Below are positions 52,750-64,000 of a stretch of 64,000 nt of DNA, piece after piece. The notes beneath the pieces were generated by a model that was not told the DNA's origin, did not search any database, and saw only the letters and a list, made by a program, of their open reading frames with translations. This stretch comes from Callipepla californica brunnescens (lineage: Eukaryota; Chordata; Aves; Galliformes; Odontophoridae). Position 1 is the first letter of the stretch, and every line of letters starts with the position of its first letter. The DNA is taken from NCBI GenBank assembly GCA_023055505.1, contig JALIRH010000030.1, positions 3,406,001-3,470,000 of the forward strand, read 5' to 3'. The position numbers were made by a program, and so were the translations under genes.

Positions 52750-53795
52750 GTGGAATTTCTCTTAGTATCTAGTCTAAACTGCATACTCTTCCAGTTCTAA
52801 GCCAATTTCCCTTGTTCTGCTGCTATATTGCCTTATAAAGCGTTCCTTCCCAGCTTTCCTGTGGGTCCCCTCCAGGTACTGGAAGGCCTCCCTAAGGCCT
52901 CCCTGGAGCCTTCTCTTCTCCAGGCTGAAAAGCCCCAGATCTCTCAGCCTGTCCTCGTAGGGGAGGTGCTCCAGCCCTCTGATCATCTTTGTAGCCCTTC
53001 TCTGGACCTGCTCCAACAGCTGCACGTCCTTCTTGTGTTGGGGGCTCCAGAACTGGATGCAGTACTCCAGGTGGGGTCCTTCTCAGGGCTGCTCTCAATC
53101 CCTTCTGTGCTCACATTTGTGCCAACCCAGGTTGCAGGACCTTGCAATTGACTTTGCTGAATTTCATGAGGCTGGCATAGGCCCATCTCTCAAGGCTGTC
53201 CAGGTGCCTTTGGATGGTACCCTCTTCCCTCTAGCATGTCAACTGCACCACTCCTTTTGGTGTCATTCACGAACTTGCTGAGGGTGCACTCTATCCCACA
53301 GCCTATGTCTCCTACAAAGATGTTAAGTAACACTGGTCCCAGCACTGATCCCTGAGGGACACCACTCATCACCGGACTCCATTTGCACACTGAGCCATTG
53401 ACCACAACTCTCTGAGTGCAACTGTTCAGCCAATTCCATACCCAAGGAGTGGTCTGTCCTTCAAATCAATTTCTCTCCAAATTGGTGACCAGGATGTCAC
53501 GTGGCAGTGTGTCCAATGCTTTGGACAAGTCCATGTAGATGGCATGAGCTGCTCTTCTTTTCTCCACTAAGGCCATAACTCCATCATAAAAGGCCACCGT
53601 GTTTGTCAGGCATGACGTGATCTTGGTGAAGCTGTGTTGGTTACCACCAATCACCCTGTCTTTATTTTCCGTGTGCCTTAGATGGGCCTTCAGGGGGATC
53701 TGCTCCATGATCTTGCCAGGCACAGAGGTGAGACTGACTGGCCTATAGTTCCCTGGGTTTTCTTTTTTTCCCTTCTTGAAAATGGGGGTTATGTT
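52750..53795 (-). mobile_element. CR1 LINE fragment (RT to 3' part), broken
   Basis: Minus-strand CR1 ORF2: [48 protein letters not shown], then [20 protein letters not shown] near the end. Frameshifts separate the parts. It is interrupted at 52744 by the LTR. Counterpart of 16.07-17.31 kb, but lacking the endonuclease portion. Confidence 0.8.
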
Positions 53796-53937
53796 TCCCA
53801 TTGCAACAGGTGATTGTAATGTTAAGGAAAGCCCTTGGTTTGTCTCTTGGAACAGACGGGTTAAGCCATTGCTGCAGCCTCTGCAAGTGTGGTGCTGTAG
53901 ACTGCCCAAGGCTCTCTCACGGTCAGTGGGATGTGGG

Positions 53938-54378
53938 TGTGTAGTGTTTGGTGAGGGACAATGATACTACACCTTCTGGCCTCCCTACAGGGTTACAAGG
54001 AGGCCCTATCGACACAAGGACAACGTGTGCCCTTCTAAGCCTTGGCAGTACACACAACTGCTGTAGCAGTGGGTGTCTGTTGCAGCCGTCCGCCTTCAGC
54101 GTTAGCGTAAGGCCTTCGGTTTATCGGACATTCTTTCTCTTGCTCATTTGATCTGATTCATGAGCCTCCATTCCAATCATATTGTATTAAATTGTATTAT
54201 TTAGCTTCCTGATAACTTATTTTGTAAATTAGCTTTCCTTCTCAGGTCGTTGCTGCTGTTTTCTTTTTAAACCCATCTCCCTTCTCCCTTTTCCCTCTCC
54301 TCCTTCCCCTTTCCTGGGGAGTGGGTTCGTGGGTCCCCCGCACCAATCGTCACAGAACCGGGCCAAACCAGCCTGGTA
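53938..54378 (+). mobile_element. ERV LTR fragment
   Basis: Plus-strand counterpart of 15180-15618. Contains GTAAGGCCTTCGGTTTATCGG and TATTGTATTA, shared with the LTR at 41.8 kb. Confidence 0.55.
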
Positions 54379-56159
54379 AACCGTTTAAACCACCATCCCA
54401 CCACCACAAGGAAAACAACCTATTTTGGCATTTGAAACACTCCTGTTCCTTCTGACTGCGCACTGCAGTCATAGCTTTGGAGGTATTCATATCCACTACA
54501 GAAGGTTTACCTTCCCCAAAGCACAGGGAAAGAAGGTACAGGGGGAGAGGAAAAAAGTGATTTTTCCATCCCCTAATGCAGCTAGACACGGTGTGCGACA
54601 AAATATGGGGGGGTGAAATCAGCAGTTAATTTTTAATAATATATCGGTAAGTAAAATGGAAAACCGACCTCACTGTGTTTGTTTGTTTGTTTGCTTTATC
54701 TAGGAAAGCAAAATCAGCATTTCTGAGAACACAGTGATATAAGATGAAAATAGACAATAGTGAGAACGCTTCTTGGGGAAATCTGAAAGGAGAGGGGAAA
54801 CGCATGAGCAGTGCCATAGGATAGGAATTAATTGGATGCAGTTGAAAAATAAATCATCATTCCCGCTCTTGGTTGGGCTGCTATCTCATGTTGCTGGGGA
54901 TTCCCAAGCCTCCCAGCTGCTTGCTTCTTCCCCACGCATTTTCCTTGGAGCTGTGTGTTCCTCCAACCCCCAGGGCCCTGCTCTTCCTCTCCTGCACCAC
55001 ACCAGGCCCCTGCTCCCTGAGATGGAGGAAGCAGCGCTCCTCCATACTGCAAGCATCATCTCCTTGTGGTTCGCAGGGAGTGCTCAGGGATCCTACAAAG
55101 AAACTCACAGCTCCTGAGGACATGGGCAGGCTCCTGGCAGCTTTACCAGCTCACCAAAGTCAAACTCCACTTCCTGCAAACTGCAGACCAAGCACTGCAG
55201 CTTGAGAAGGGCCCAGGAAATGTGATGGCCCCTCTGCGCGAGTTCTTCCAGACGATTTCCAACGTCACAGCAAAGACCTTCAAGCTCAGAAAAGAGGCAA
55301 GCATGCACTGGTGAGCACTCTGAAACCTCTGTGCTGCGGGGATAAGCTTGTGCACCCTGTGGGTTTGCACTGCCTTCTGCTCCCACCACCTCCTGAGACA
55401 TGGGATGCTGCACTTAGGAGAAACAAGCTCAGCTTTTACTACAGCTAGTGGAGCCAAGCAAAGCTTGGTGTCTCACAGCTGCTTTGAGCTCCTGTGAAAT
55501 CTTTTGGGAAGGGGAGCAGGGGCAATGTGCAGCACTGTGAAAAGGAATGACATTGCTTGTGTGAAAGAAATGCCTCCCTGTGATGAAAGCAGTGGACTGG
55601 AGTCAGCACCAAAATCAAACTTCCTTTTACCATTCCTCAATCCACAAATTGGTCTTTCATTTTTAGAACAAAAAGCAAGATGCATTGAGATTTGCTCCAG
55701 AACAACTCTCCTACTTTATTCACCCCCTTCCCCTTCAACTACAGGTTATTTTCAGAAAACTTCCACAAGCCACGTTACTGCTATCCTGACCCTTGTATTT
55801 CATGCGTCACTGCACTCAGAAACTAATAGGAGCTCACCCAAACAGACACACAGAGCATCCATACACAGCTGATTTTCCTTAGGAGATGGCATCCAAAAGC
55901 TGCTTGCAGGAAGAGCAGAGGAGAAAAGAAGACATGGTGAGAGAATTTCCTTTGTAAGGAAGGAAAGGCCATCTGAAACTCCTGGATAAAATCACTTCTG
56001 CAGAGGTTTCCAGTGAAGCCATCTCCTTTGCAAACACTTCCTGTGGGGGGAGAAGCATCTGGGTCTCTCTCATGCTGAGTTCTCCAGCATTCTCAAGGTC
56101 TCAGTACTGGGGTCTTTCCGATGAGAAATGAGAAGTCAGCCTTGAGAGAAATTCTTCCT
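54379..56159 (-). other. 3' flank / 3' UTR of unit F
   Basis: Shared noncoding flank with a poly(A) signal seen as TTTATT at 55715-55720. From 54.4 to 54.8 kb it matches 14.78-15.18 kb inverted, including an AAAC/GTTT short repeat near 54680. Confidence 0.6.
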
Positions 56160-56512
56160 GCAGCACAGAAGCTTGCAGGGCATTCCCCTCACGAGCACTG
56201 GGCAACATTCAATGTGGACAGAGCTCTGGATGAAGCTCTTCCTGCAGTGCTGGCATTTCTGTAGTCCCTGCCCTGACTGGATCCCTTTCTACATGATCCG
56301 GGTTCGAGCAGTGGTTGGAGCTCATCTCACACTTGGGACAATGGAACTGTGTGGTTCAACACCACACACAGCCACAGTGGGTAACCAGGCTGTGGCTCTG
56401 GTTGAAGCTATTCCATGTCTGGGGCACTGCAGGCTCTGTCTGCAGTGTGCATGTGCTGGTAGGAAACGTGGCTGGAACTGCTTCTAAAGGTTCTCATATT
56501 CAGAAGGTGCTT
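56160..56512 (-). pseudogene. Decayed zinc-finger remnants downstream of unit F
   Basis: Same finger fossils as after the other units, minus strand, non-coding now. Confidence 0.5.
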
Positions 56513-57186
56513 CTACAGTCTGTCAGTGGTGTGGATATTCTTGTGGCATCTGAGATGAGAACTGATTCTAAAGCTCTTCCCACACTCAGAGCACTTATAG
56601 GGTCTCTCTCCTGTATGGCTGCGCTCGTGCCGCTTCAATTCATAACAGCTTTTGAAGCTCTTCCCACACTCAGAGCAATTATATGGTCTCTCTCCTGTAT
56701 GGATGCGTCCGTGCACCTTTAAATCAGAACTCCATTTGAAGCTCTTCCCACACTCAGAGCACTTATATGGTCTCTCTCCTGTGTGCATGCGCTGGTGCAA
56801 GAAGAGACGGGATCTCCATTTGAACATCTTCCCACACTCAGAGCACTTGTACAGGCTCTTTTTTGAGTGTATGCACTGGTGCTTAACGAGTCTGGAATCT
56901 ATTTGAAAGCTTTTCTCACCCTCAGGGCATGGATTCTGCTTTTCCCTCTGGCACACATCCTTACTCCTGAGGTCTTCATGCTGCCTTTGACCTGTACTGA
57001 AATCCAGTGTGTTCCTTGATGCCTTTAACAGATGCTTTCCCTGTTGTGTCTTGATGTGCTTGCCTTGACTTTGCTCCTGATCCACATGCACATCCCTTCT
57101 GATTTCTTCAATGTCGAAGTTGCCACACTGTCTGTTGACCACACCACCTTCCTGCAGACCCTTTCTTGGACTTCTTATCCCAGCAC
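56513..57186 (-). CDS. KRAB zinc-finger unit F, C2H2 finger exon, shortest array
   Basis: Final exon of a predicted 311-residue KRAB zinc-finger protein. Only four C2H2 fingers, all with complete Cys and His ligands, follow the linker and decayed pre-finger. Finger order ([28 protein letters not shown]) shows loss of the middle fingers seen in A, C and E, as expected from unequal exchange between 84-base finger repeats. Ends HTTDRL and TAG. The preceding 108-base intron has no in-frame stop, as in unit B. All upstream exons are open and in phase, so the gene looks intact. Four fingers would give a short, low-specificity DNA site. Confidence 0.92.
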
Positions 57187-57294
57187 CTGCTGGATGACAA
57201 AGCAAAACCAGAAATAGCACACAGTGCCCCAAATACTCCTCCCCCAGAGATGTCTTATATGGCCTCAACTTCCTCCTTCCCTCCACCACCTCAC

Positions 57295-57405
57295 CTAGGC
57301 TGACATGTCCTGCCACGGCCTCATGGGTACCCACATCTGGAATCCAGGGCTCTTTACCTTCTTCAAGCAGGGAGATTACCATGGGTTTGGGGGCTGGAAG
57401 TGGAG
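57295..57405 (-). CDS. Unit F KRAB-B box exon
   Basis: KRAB-B box with changes: [10 protein letters not shown] (Lys for Glu) and [12 protein letters not shown] in the tail. 111 bases; the donor is CCTAG/GTGAGG. The most diverged KRAB-B in the window. Confidence 0.83.
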
Positions 57406-57768
57406 CTGCAACAACAGAAATAAGAGAAATGAGAGCTTTTCCATCATTCTGTCACAGCTGCTTGTCTATCAAATTTGCGCAATGTCTCTCCCCACAGTGA
57501 AATAACATTAAGGGCCTGAATGACACTGGCACGAAACACAGCAGCTTCCTTTGGAGAAAAGATTGCTTTTCCATCTCTGAAAACATGCAAAGATATTTTC
57601 TTTAAAAGAAAAGGAGCTGACTGCAGGGAGATGGTCCTTCCCCTCCTCACTGATGCCTGATGGCCAGCACTGACTGCGGGATGTTATCAAAGTGCTGAGC
57701 ACAATGAGCCCTTATGAAACTCATGCTTCTCTGTCTTTCTTTTGTTGCTGCTACTGTGGAGTTTGTCA

Positions 57769-58065
<297 letters not shown>

Positions 58066-58185
58066 TCAGTCCCAGCCACTTCTCTGTCCCCAGCACACAC
58101 ATGCTGCCTGAGAGCACCTCCCTCTTTCCATACATTCCCATCCCTTACCCCGTGGCCTCTCCTGCACGCTTTTCCCAGCCCCTAC

Positions 58186-58267
58186 CTGAGAGGGTTGTGC
58201 TGAGGCCATTGCTGCTCTCCTGCAGGCTGGGATGATCACGGGTGGAAGGCAGAAGTTGAACTGGAGC
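58186..58267 (-). CDS. Unit F start exon (coding 58186-58209)
   Basis: Encodes MASAQPSQ with donor CTCAG/GTAGGG. The acceptor is CCTGGCAG/GCTCC, as in unit B. Confidence 0.7.
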
Positions 58268-59839
58268 CTGCCAGGACAATAGAAATGTCAGCAGAGCTGT
58301 GACTGAATGCAGCAGTCCCTGTCCAACCCCTGCCCACCCCAGACCATCTGCACGGCACTGCCTGGGGGATGGCACACCACACCTTGCACTGAAAATCATT
58401 GTGCAACTATACTCATAACACTCTGGCTAAATGACAGTAATCATCACAAAGCTGCCTCAAACAGTGCAACAGGAAAAACTGACAGGTGACAGTTCAACTG
58501 CTGAAGGCTGACTAACCATGGGACTAAAGACAAAGCATGACAAGGAGACAGGCATCTAACCCCAAAGCAGAGAGCAGGTCGAGGTCACACCTTAGCAGAG
58601 ATCCTTCACCCCCTTTTGTCCAGACACCTTGCAGATACTGATCTGCTGTAAGAGACTCACACTTAGTTTGGAGCTTTGTGACCTTCCCTAAGGTTATGTC
58701 TGAGACTGTGCTCATACGATTCTTTACACACAAAGCCGTGAACAAGTCTGGTACCAGAACTGGATCCAGGTCCATAAAGGCTCCTTATTTCTGTGGGTTC
58801 AGGAGTTGACATAGACAGGGGGACCACTCTGAGCCTCATGACTCGGTGGGAGGGGCTCCTTTAGTTGTGTGTGTAATCCAATCTTGTTAAGACACTGTTA
58901 AATCAGTACTGCAAATGTGCTGTCTATCAATAAATATAGTCCTGCTCCTCTGTAGCTTTTGATCGCTTATTGTATTGGAATCCATCTGTGACAAATTAGC
59001 AAAGTCACAAGGGGCCACACAAGGAAGTAAGGGGAGAGGTGTTACGTGCAAAATGCCAGGTTTGGAAGCTAAATATGAAAGAAAGGAAATCAGAAATAGA
59101 CAGGAACAGGGAACAGAACCTAAATTTGAAATCACATCTCTAACAATGAAGTAATTAATCATGGCCAAATAAAAAAAAAAAAAACTAAGCATTAACCGTA
59201 GACTTTCCATGAGACACCGTTCATCATCAGCCTCCTGGTGTTACCTTCTATCTGACTGTAGCATTCCAGAAAGAAGGTAAAAGTCACAGGAAATATTTCC
59301 GCTCCTGTACTGACCATGAACATTCTTATCATGGCCGATCCCTCTTTTTATCCTCCATTTCTCTTGCCTATGTGAAAGCTCTCATTCTAGCGTGCCAGGC
59401 AAGAGTCTCCTCAGATGTCTATCTCCTCACGGAGATGAGTACCACACAAAAGGGTGTTAATTGGCAGCTTGTCTCTCTTTCCCTGCACCAGGACATGCCC
59501 ATCTGCTTGTCCCTTAGACAAAGGCTTTCACTACCCCTGGCCAGGACTAGCTTGGACAAGTTTGGACATGTTCATCAGCAGACTTTGAGGCAATGGGATA
59601 AAATAATAGTCTCTAACAAGGTATCCCCCTTGCACCCGGTATGTGAGCACAGTGCTGAATAACCTTACCTGCCTTATCACCTCACTCTTGGTTATAGAGC
59701 CGAAACAAAACCCTTGGGACACGTTCGCACAGCAAAGACCGCCCAATCCCCAGTACTTCAGGGGCTGACACAGTGGCAATTCCCCGCTTATTAGAGGCTT
59801 TCCATTAAGATCCAAAAAAGAATGCACCAGGTATTTTGA
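58268..59839 (-). other. Unit F intron 1
   Basis: Noncoding; close to unit E. It carries the AATAAATATAGTCC block near 58.93 kb and a 14-A run near 59.17 kb. Confidence 0.5.
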
Positions 59840-60500
59840 ATCTTACAGGAATCCACGCGTGCAGAACTGCGCAGCAAGGTCCTCTTGTGCGGTCCAGAGG
59901 GAGAACTGCAGTCCCAGCTGCGCTGTATCACAGAGGTACAAGCGGGCAGCAGAGCACGCTGACCTCCTGTGCTCACTTCCTCCCTGTCCCAGCTCCAAGC
60001 CCTTCGTGTGCCCCTCTCTGCCCAACCCGGGCTGCAACACGCCTGCAAAGTGTTCCTGCTGTTGTTGCAGCCCACCTGGCCCAGCAAAGCTGCCGTGCCG
60101 GGCAGCACATGGAGCCGGGACCAGGGTCCCACCCGGTGCTGCTGGCAGCATGTGCTCCTCTGCACGAACCACGAAGGGCACCTACCTTGGGTGCAGAGCA
60201 GGCTGCTCCCAGCTCTGTTGCAGGCAACCGGGCTCCTTGGAGTCGCGCAGAGCACAGGATGCCGAGTGCCCTCAGCGCGGAGCTGGCCGCAGGACGGCCT
60301 TGGTGCACCTGCTGCCACCGCGGTGCTGCCCGGATGGCTTCCAGCCAGGCTCTGGCTGCTTCAGCACAGGCTCAGGTGCCACAGCGAGCACGCCCCGAGC
60401 CGGCTGCCAGGCCTCGGGCACTTTCACTGCTCATTCTCAGCTCACATCTGCTCCCGGGGGACAGGAGGAGGGGAGGGAGGGAGGGGGGAGGGAACGAGGG
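59840..60500 (-). promoter_or_regulatory. Unit F GC-rich promoter block and noncoding exon 1
   Basis: Minus-strand copy; the donor ends exon 1 at 60186. A GGGAGGGAGG-type run lies at 60457-60495 on the plus strand. Confidence 0.65.
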
Positions 60501-62118
60501 CTGGGGGCTTTGTTTTGTTATGCTAATGTAGCATTGCTTTCTGCAGTGTCTTTGTTTCCTTTGCTGGGGGCATTTGCACATCCATGTGCTCAGGATTCCC
60601 TACTTACTGTTTATTGCTTTCCATTAACTCCTCTCATCCCAGAGCATGTTTCAACAAGAGGCAATCACTGTCTTCCCTGCTCTAGAGGACAGCATCTCCC
60701 TGCACCTGGCTGAGTTCTTTGTCCTAACCACTTCTCCTGGTTTCTCTGTTAGGTCTTCCTTTGAAGGCGTGAGCATGGTGACCATCTCTGCTGTACGTGG
60801 GCCGTCTCTGATGTTCACTGGTTTATATCTACAGTCTGTAAGGCCACCCAGAAGGAACTGCTCTCAGGGTACTTGGGAGGTTGTGTAGAGGTGATATAGG
60901 TTGGTTTTCTTAGCCATAGGGATTAATACATTAGTTTAAGAACTGGTATACTACCTTAGCAAAAATAATGCATATGTGCTACTTCTAAAGCTTTCCATTT
61001 CAGCTTTTGTGGGTGAACAGTCCCATTAATTCTGCACTGGGAACATAACTGAATTTTACTTTCAGCCTCAATGGTTTTGCCTCACAAGAAGCACTGAAGT
61101 CACAATAGAATACTGTTTTGCCTCAAAACATGCCACCACATTTAGATCAGGTTCCACATACGCTGTTTTTAAAAGTGGTGCACTGTGGTATCATAATCAA
61201 TGGGAATCTTCCAAAGTGGATGCAAGTGAGTCAGAGGTTTCAGGAATGAAGCTGATGGTGGAAAAAGGGAAGAAGTTGGTGGGCACTCGACCCTGAATAC
61301 CACTGAGCATGCCCAGAGGGACATTAGCACATACCTGTGAGACCTTGAAAAAGAAGGGCTATGTATGCCAGCGTACAGCAGATGTCTGTCTGAACTGTTC
61401 AGATGCAGAACCTGAACTCTGAGAGGGTGCGCTTGCTTGTCAAGACGCCCAGTGCGCACCGTGAGGAATAAAGGAGTGCTGCTTTCTAACATCAAACTGA
61501 GTGATTCTCAGGGAGCTCCCCCCAATCCAGGCTCCATCGGGACCAGCTGCATGTTCCCTGCATTGCAGCAATGCATTCCTTTTTACTGCCCCTGCGAAAG
61601 CGTGACAGAAGCTTCTCATGTATGGAGAGTAAGGGTGTGGGGATCCCCAAGTAGTACCCCACATGCAATCAGGGATTTGTCCCAAGTGTGCAACGGGTTC
61701 TTTTTCCCAGAAATAACATGATCAGGGAGTGCTTGAGAGAAGCCCGCCAAGAGAAATGGGGTTTGAGTAGTAGTTGAGAGATTCAGGAACCCCGGGCTCA
61801 ACATCTTCCTGAAAGTACGGTGGTGAGGGTGTGCTTGAGAGATTCCAGACCCCCAGGAGAAAATGAAGAGCTAGGGTTATTGGGAACCGTGTTGTGTTAC
61901 GGTTGCCGGCATTGTGATGTTAAAATAACTTGTGGAAACCTGGGGTCTGTGGAAAAGCAAGTTCCCATTTTGTTGGGGGAAATTGTTATGACTCTCCCTG
62001 GAGGAATTTGGTGCACAACCATGACTTGAGGGAGCTGGCAGACTCAATTACCTATCAATGTGAGGAGGGACGATTGTCCATCGTAAACTGTATTTAGATG
62101 AAAGTGTATTCAGACTGT
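60501..62118. other. Upstream flank of unit F, with an extra LTR-like insert
   Basis: Shared flank plus about 500 bases (about 61.2-61.72 kb) absent from unit A. The insert contains GAGGAATAAAGGAGTGCTGC, which resembles a retroviral poly(A) and R region. No gene is seen. Confidence 0.4.
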
Positions 62119-62870
62119 TGTGATGGTTGCAGTTTGCACCAGCCAAGATAGATGAAGACTGGAATGAGAAACAGTAGTGTCACCACCCCCTCCCTCCCTG
62201 GGCCGCTCTTATTTTTTCATCATCCCTCTTTCATTTCCCTGCACTATGATCTACACCAATTATTTCCTGTCTCTACTCCTTGTCCTTTCTTGCCTTTGCT
62301 TTCTCCATTTCCTCTCTGTTCCCTCCTGTGCCTTCCTTGGCTTTTGCCTTTCCCTAGCCTCCCTCTCTTTATTTTTTTTTCCAAGGTTTCATCATTAAAA
62401 GGGCTCAGCACTCTTTGGTCTTCCACACACCTGTCCTGTCTACGAAAGACTCCATTCTACAATTTTTTTTTTTCCCTCTAATTGCTCCAACCGGTCTCGA
62501 CTAATTATGGACTCTGATGCCCCTGGTAAAAACAAAAACCAAATTTCAGTCTCCTCTCCAGGCTCAGAGGCTTCCAATCCTAACACTGGGATATTGGGTT
62601 TCCTAGACCTCAACAGATAAGGACATTCTTGCTTCCAATGTGTTCCTGCCCAACTGCCAGGTAACACAGCATTTCACAACAGGAGTTTGCAATGTCTCTG
62701 CCCCAGGGTCTTTCTCTGAGCGCTCTGGGAACCGCCCAGGACGGGATCTTCTTTGACTTTTGCATGCTCCTCTCAGTAAACATGATCTGAGTATTTGCAT
62801 TTGTTTGACTCCCAAAGTTCATTTGGGATACTGTACCCTCTGTCTTTCTCCGTGTAGATCTTTCTGCATA
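62119..62870 (+). mobile_element. LTR-like region upstream of gag-like frame, copy 2
   Basis: Matches 38.14-38.88 kb. Near its end it has an extra CCCAAAGTTCA stretch relative to copy 1 before the shared TTTGGGATACTGTACC. Confidence 0.4.
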
Positions 62871-62877
62871 TTGAGAA

Positions 62878-64000
62878 ATGAGCGACAGTGTAGTCAGAAT
62901 GAAAGGTGAAGATGTGTTATTTGACCTTTTAGAAAAGCATGGTGCCAGACCCTCGTTAACAGGGGTAGACTGGGCACGGCAAACCTGCAGAGTGTTTCAG
63001 ACCATATTAGTGTTCTGCAAAAGAATGCTCGTACCCAAGCTGGAAAAGGAAAGGCATTTATTTGTACAGCATTGGGTTCTGCTCTAGTTGCAGCCATAGA
63101 ACTCCGTGACCAGCAGCTTAAAACAGAGAACCAAACTAGAGAGTCACTGCAAGAGTTGGTTAAAACTCTACAGAAACAGATAGAGGAACTCAAAAGGGAA
63201 TTAGAAAATGAAAAACATAATTCAGCCCTCTTACTAGAGATTCTAAAGGGTAACTGTAAGGATATCAGTGACAGTGTTACCCATAGTTTGCCTCAAGAAA
63301 AAATCTATCCTCTAGAAGAACTGGAAGGAATAAAGGCAAGGCTAGACCAATTAGAGGCCTGTCCAGCTCCAATACGTCCTTTGATAAAAACTGAATATAC
63401 CTTTGATAACAGTGAGGATCTAGACCCTCAAATGAATGTTAAGGAAATTCCCTTTTCAGCCACTGAACTAGCTAAACTGAAAAGAGATTTTAGCCGCTCT
63501 CCAAAAGAATCAGAAACGGAGTTTGTATGGAGAGTTAGCCTCAGTGGTGGAGACCAAATACTGTTAACTGAAAAGGAGGCTGAAGGTTATTGGGGACCAG
63601 GAGTATTTTTAACTATTGGCAACAATCGTGCTCCCTGGTCCCTAACACAGAGAGCTGCCTATTGGGCAGGTGGTCTTAACCCTCTAGAAAGGGGAGACCT
63701 CCTTGCCATTACTGGGACAGTTGATCAATTAGTGGAAAGTGTTCAAAAGGCTGCTTGTCTGCAAATGATGTATGATAGAAAGCTGCAGCCACACCATGAA
63801 TCCCCCGTGATGATTCCTGTTGATCCTGAGAGAATGACTCCTCTTATCAGGGGGCTTCCTGAATTGCTGAAACCTATAGGTATACAACTGCAAGGAAAAA
63901 TACAGGCTATGCCTCAGGGAGAAAGAATTCAGGCAGCATTGGAAGGAGCTGCAACCCCTGACCACTTGCAGTCAGGGTACAAAGCATGGACGTGGGCGGG
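62878..64000 (+). pseudogene. Retroviral gag-like coiled-coil frame, copy 2, cut by window end
   Basis: Near-identical to the frame at 38889. The N-terminal piece 62878-63087 reads out of frame with the coiled-coil piece that follows from about 63.05 kb. The break is at the same place as in copy 1, but this copy has an extra base there. The coiled coil and capsid-like part are then open to the window end, where the G run seen in copy 1 is interrupted by a C. Confidence 0.5.

Overview
This window reads as bird DNA, most likely from a galliform. The evidence is chicken-repeat-1 (CR1) LINE fragments with the typical avian 3' tail, avian-type endogenous retrovirus (ERV) pieces, a class II olfactory receptor, and a cluster of near-identical KRAB C2H2 zinc-finger genes with spliced exons. 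There are no bacterial features. The species is inferred; no search was possible.

The backbone is six copies, called A to F here, of one KRAB zinc-finger unit. A (about 1.5-5.3 kb, minus) and B (8.8-13.0 kb, plus) stand head to head as arms of a palindrome centred near 7.45 kb. C (17.6-21.8 kb, plus) and D (22.8-24.5 kb, plus) are tandem. E (33.6-37.4 kb, minus) faces D tail to tail across a second palindrome centred near 29 kb. F (56.5-60.2 kb, minus) is the far copy, and its downstream flank is the inverse of B's downstream flank. A complete unit has a GC-rich noncoding exon 1 with a strong splice donor, a start exon encoding eight residues, a KRAB-A exon of 127 bases, a KRAB-B exon of 111 bases, an intron of 107-108 bases, and one exon holding the finger array. 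A, B, E and F have open frames throughout (predicted 395, 451, 395 and 311 residues; 7, 9, 7 and 4 fingers). C has lost its normal stop codon and an intron acceptor. D lacks promoter and start exon and carries a frameshift.

The space between is retroelement-rich. It holds CR1 fragments, two LTR families, a dead ERV with protease, reverse transcriptase, RNase H and integrase (49.3-52.5 kb, minus), an orphan gag-like block (29.4-30.5 kb), and two copies of another gag-like coiled-coil reading frame (38.9-40.6 kb and 62.9 kb to the window end), each divergent from a zinc-finger promoter. The 40.6-49.3 kb stretch lies outside the duplications. It contains an intact olfactory receptor gene, degenerate interstitial telomeric repeats, and a 720-base element with inverted ends that carries a tRNA-Glu/tRNA-Ile chimera and a collagen-like antisense fragment.

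Functionally, the zinc-finger genes are expected to make nuclear DNA-binding repressors, the gene class that typically targets retroelements. Here that class sits in a locus being reshaped by inverted duplication, gene conversion and retroelement insertion. Exon structures come from splice-site and reading-frame logic only; expression is unknown.
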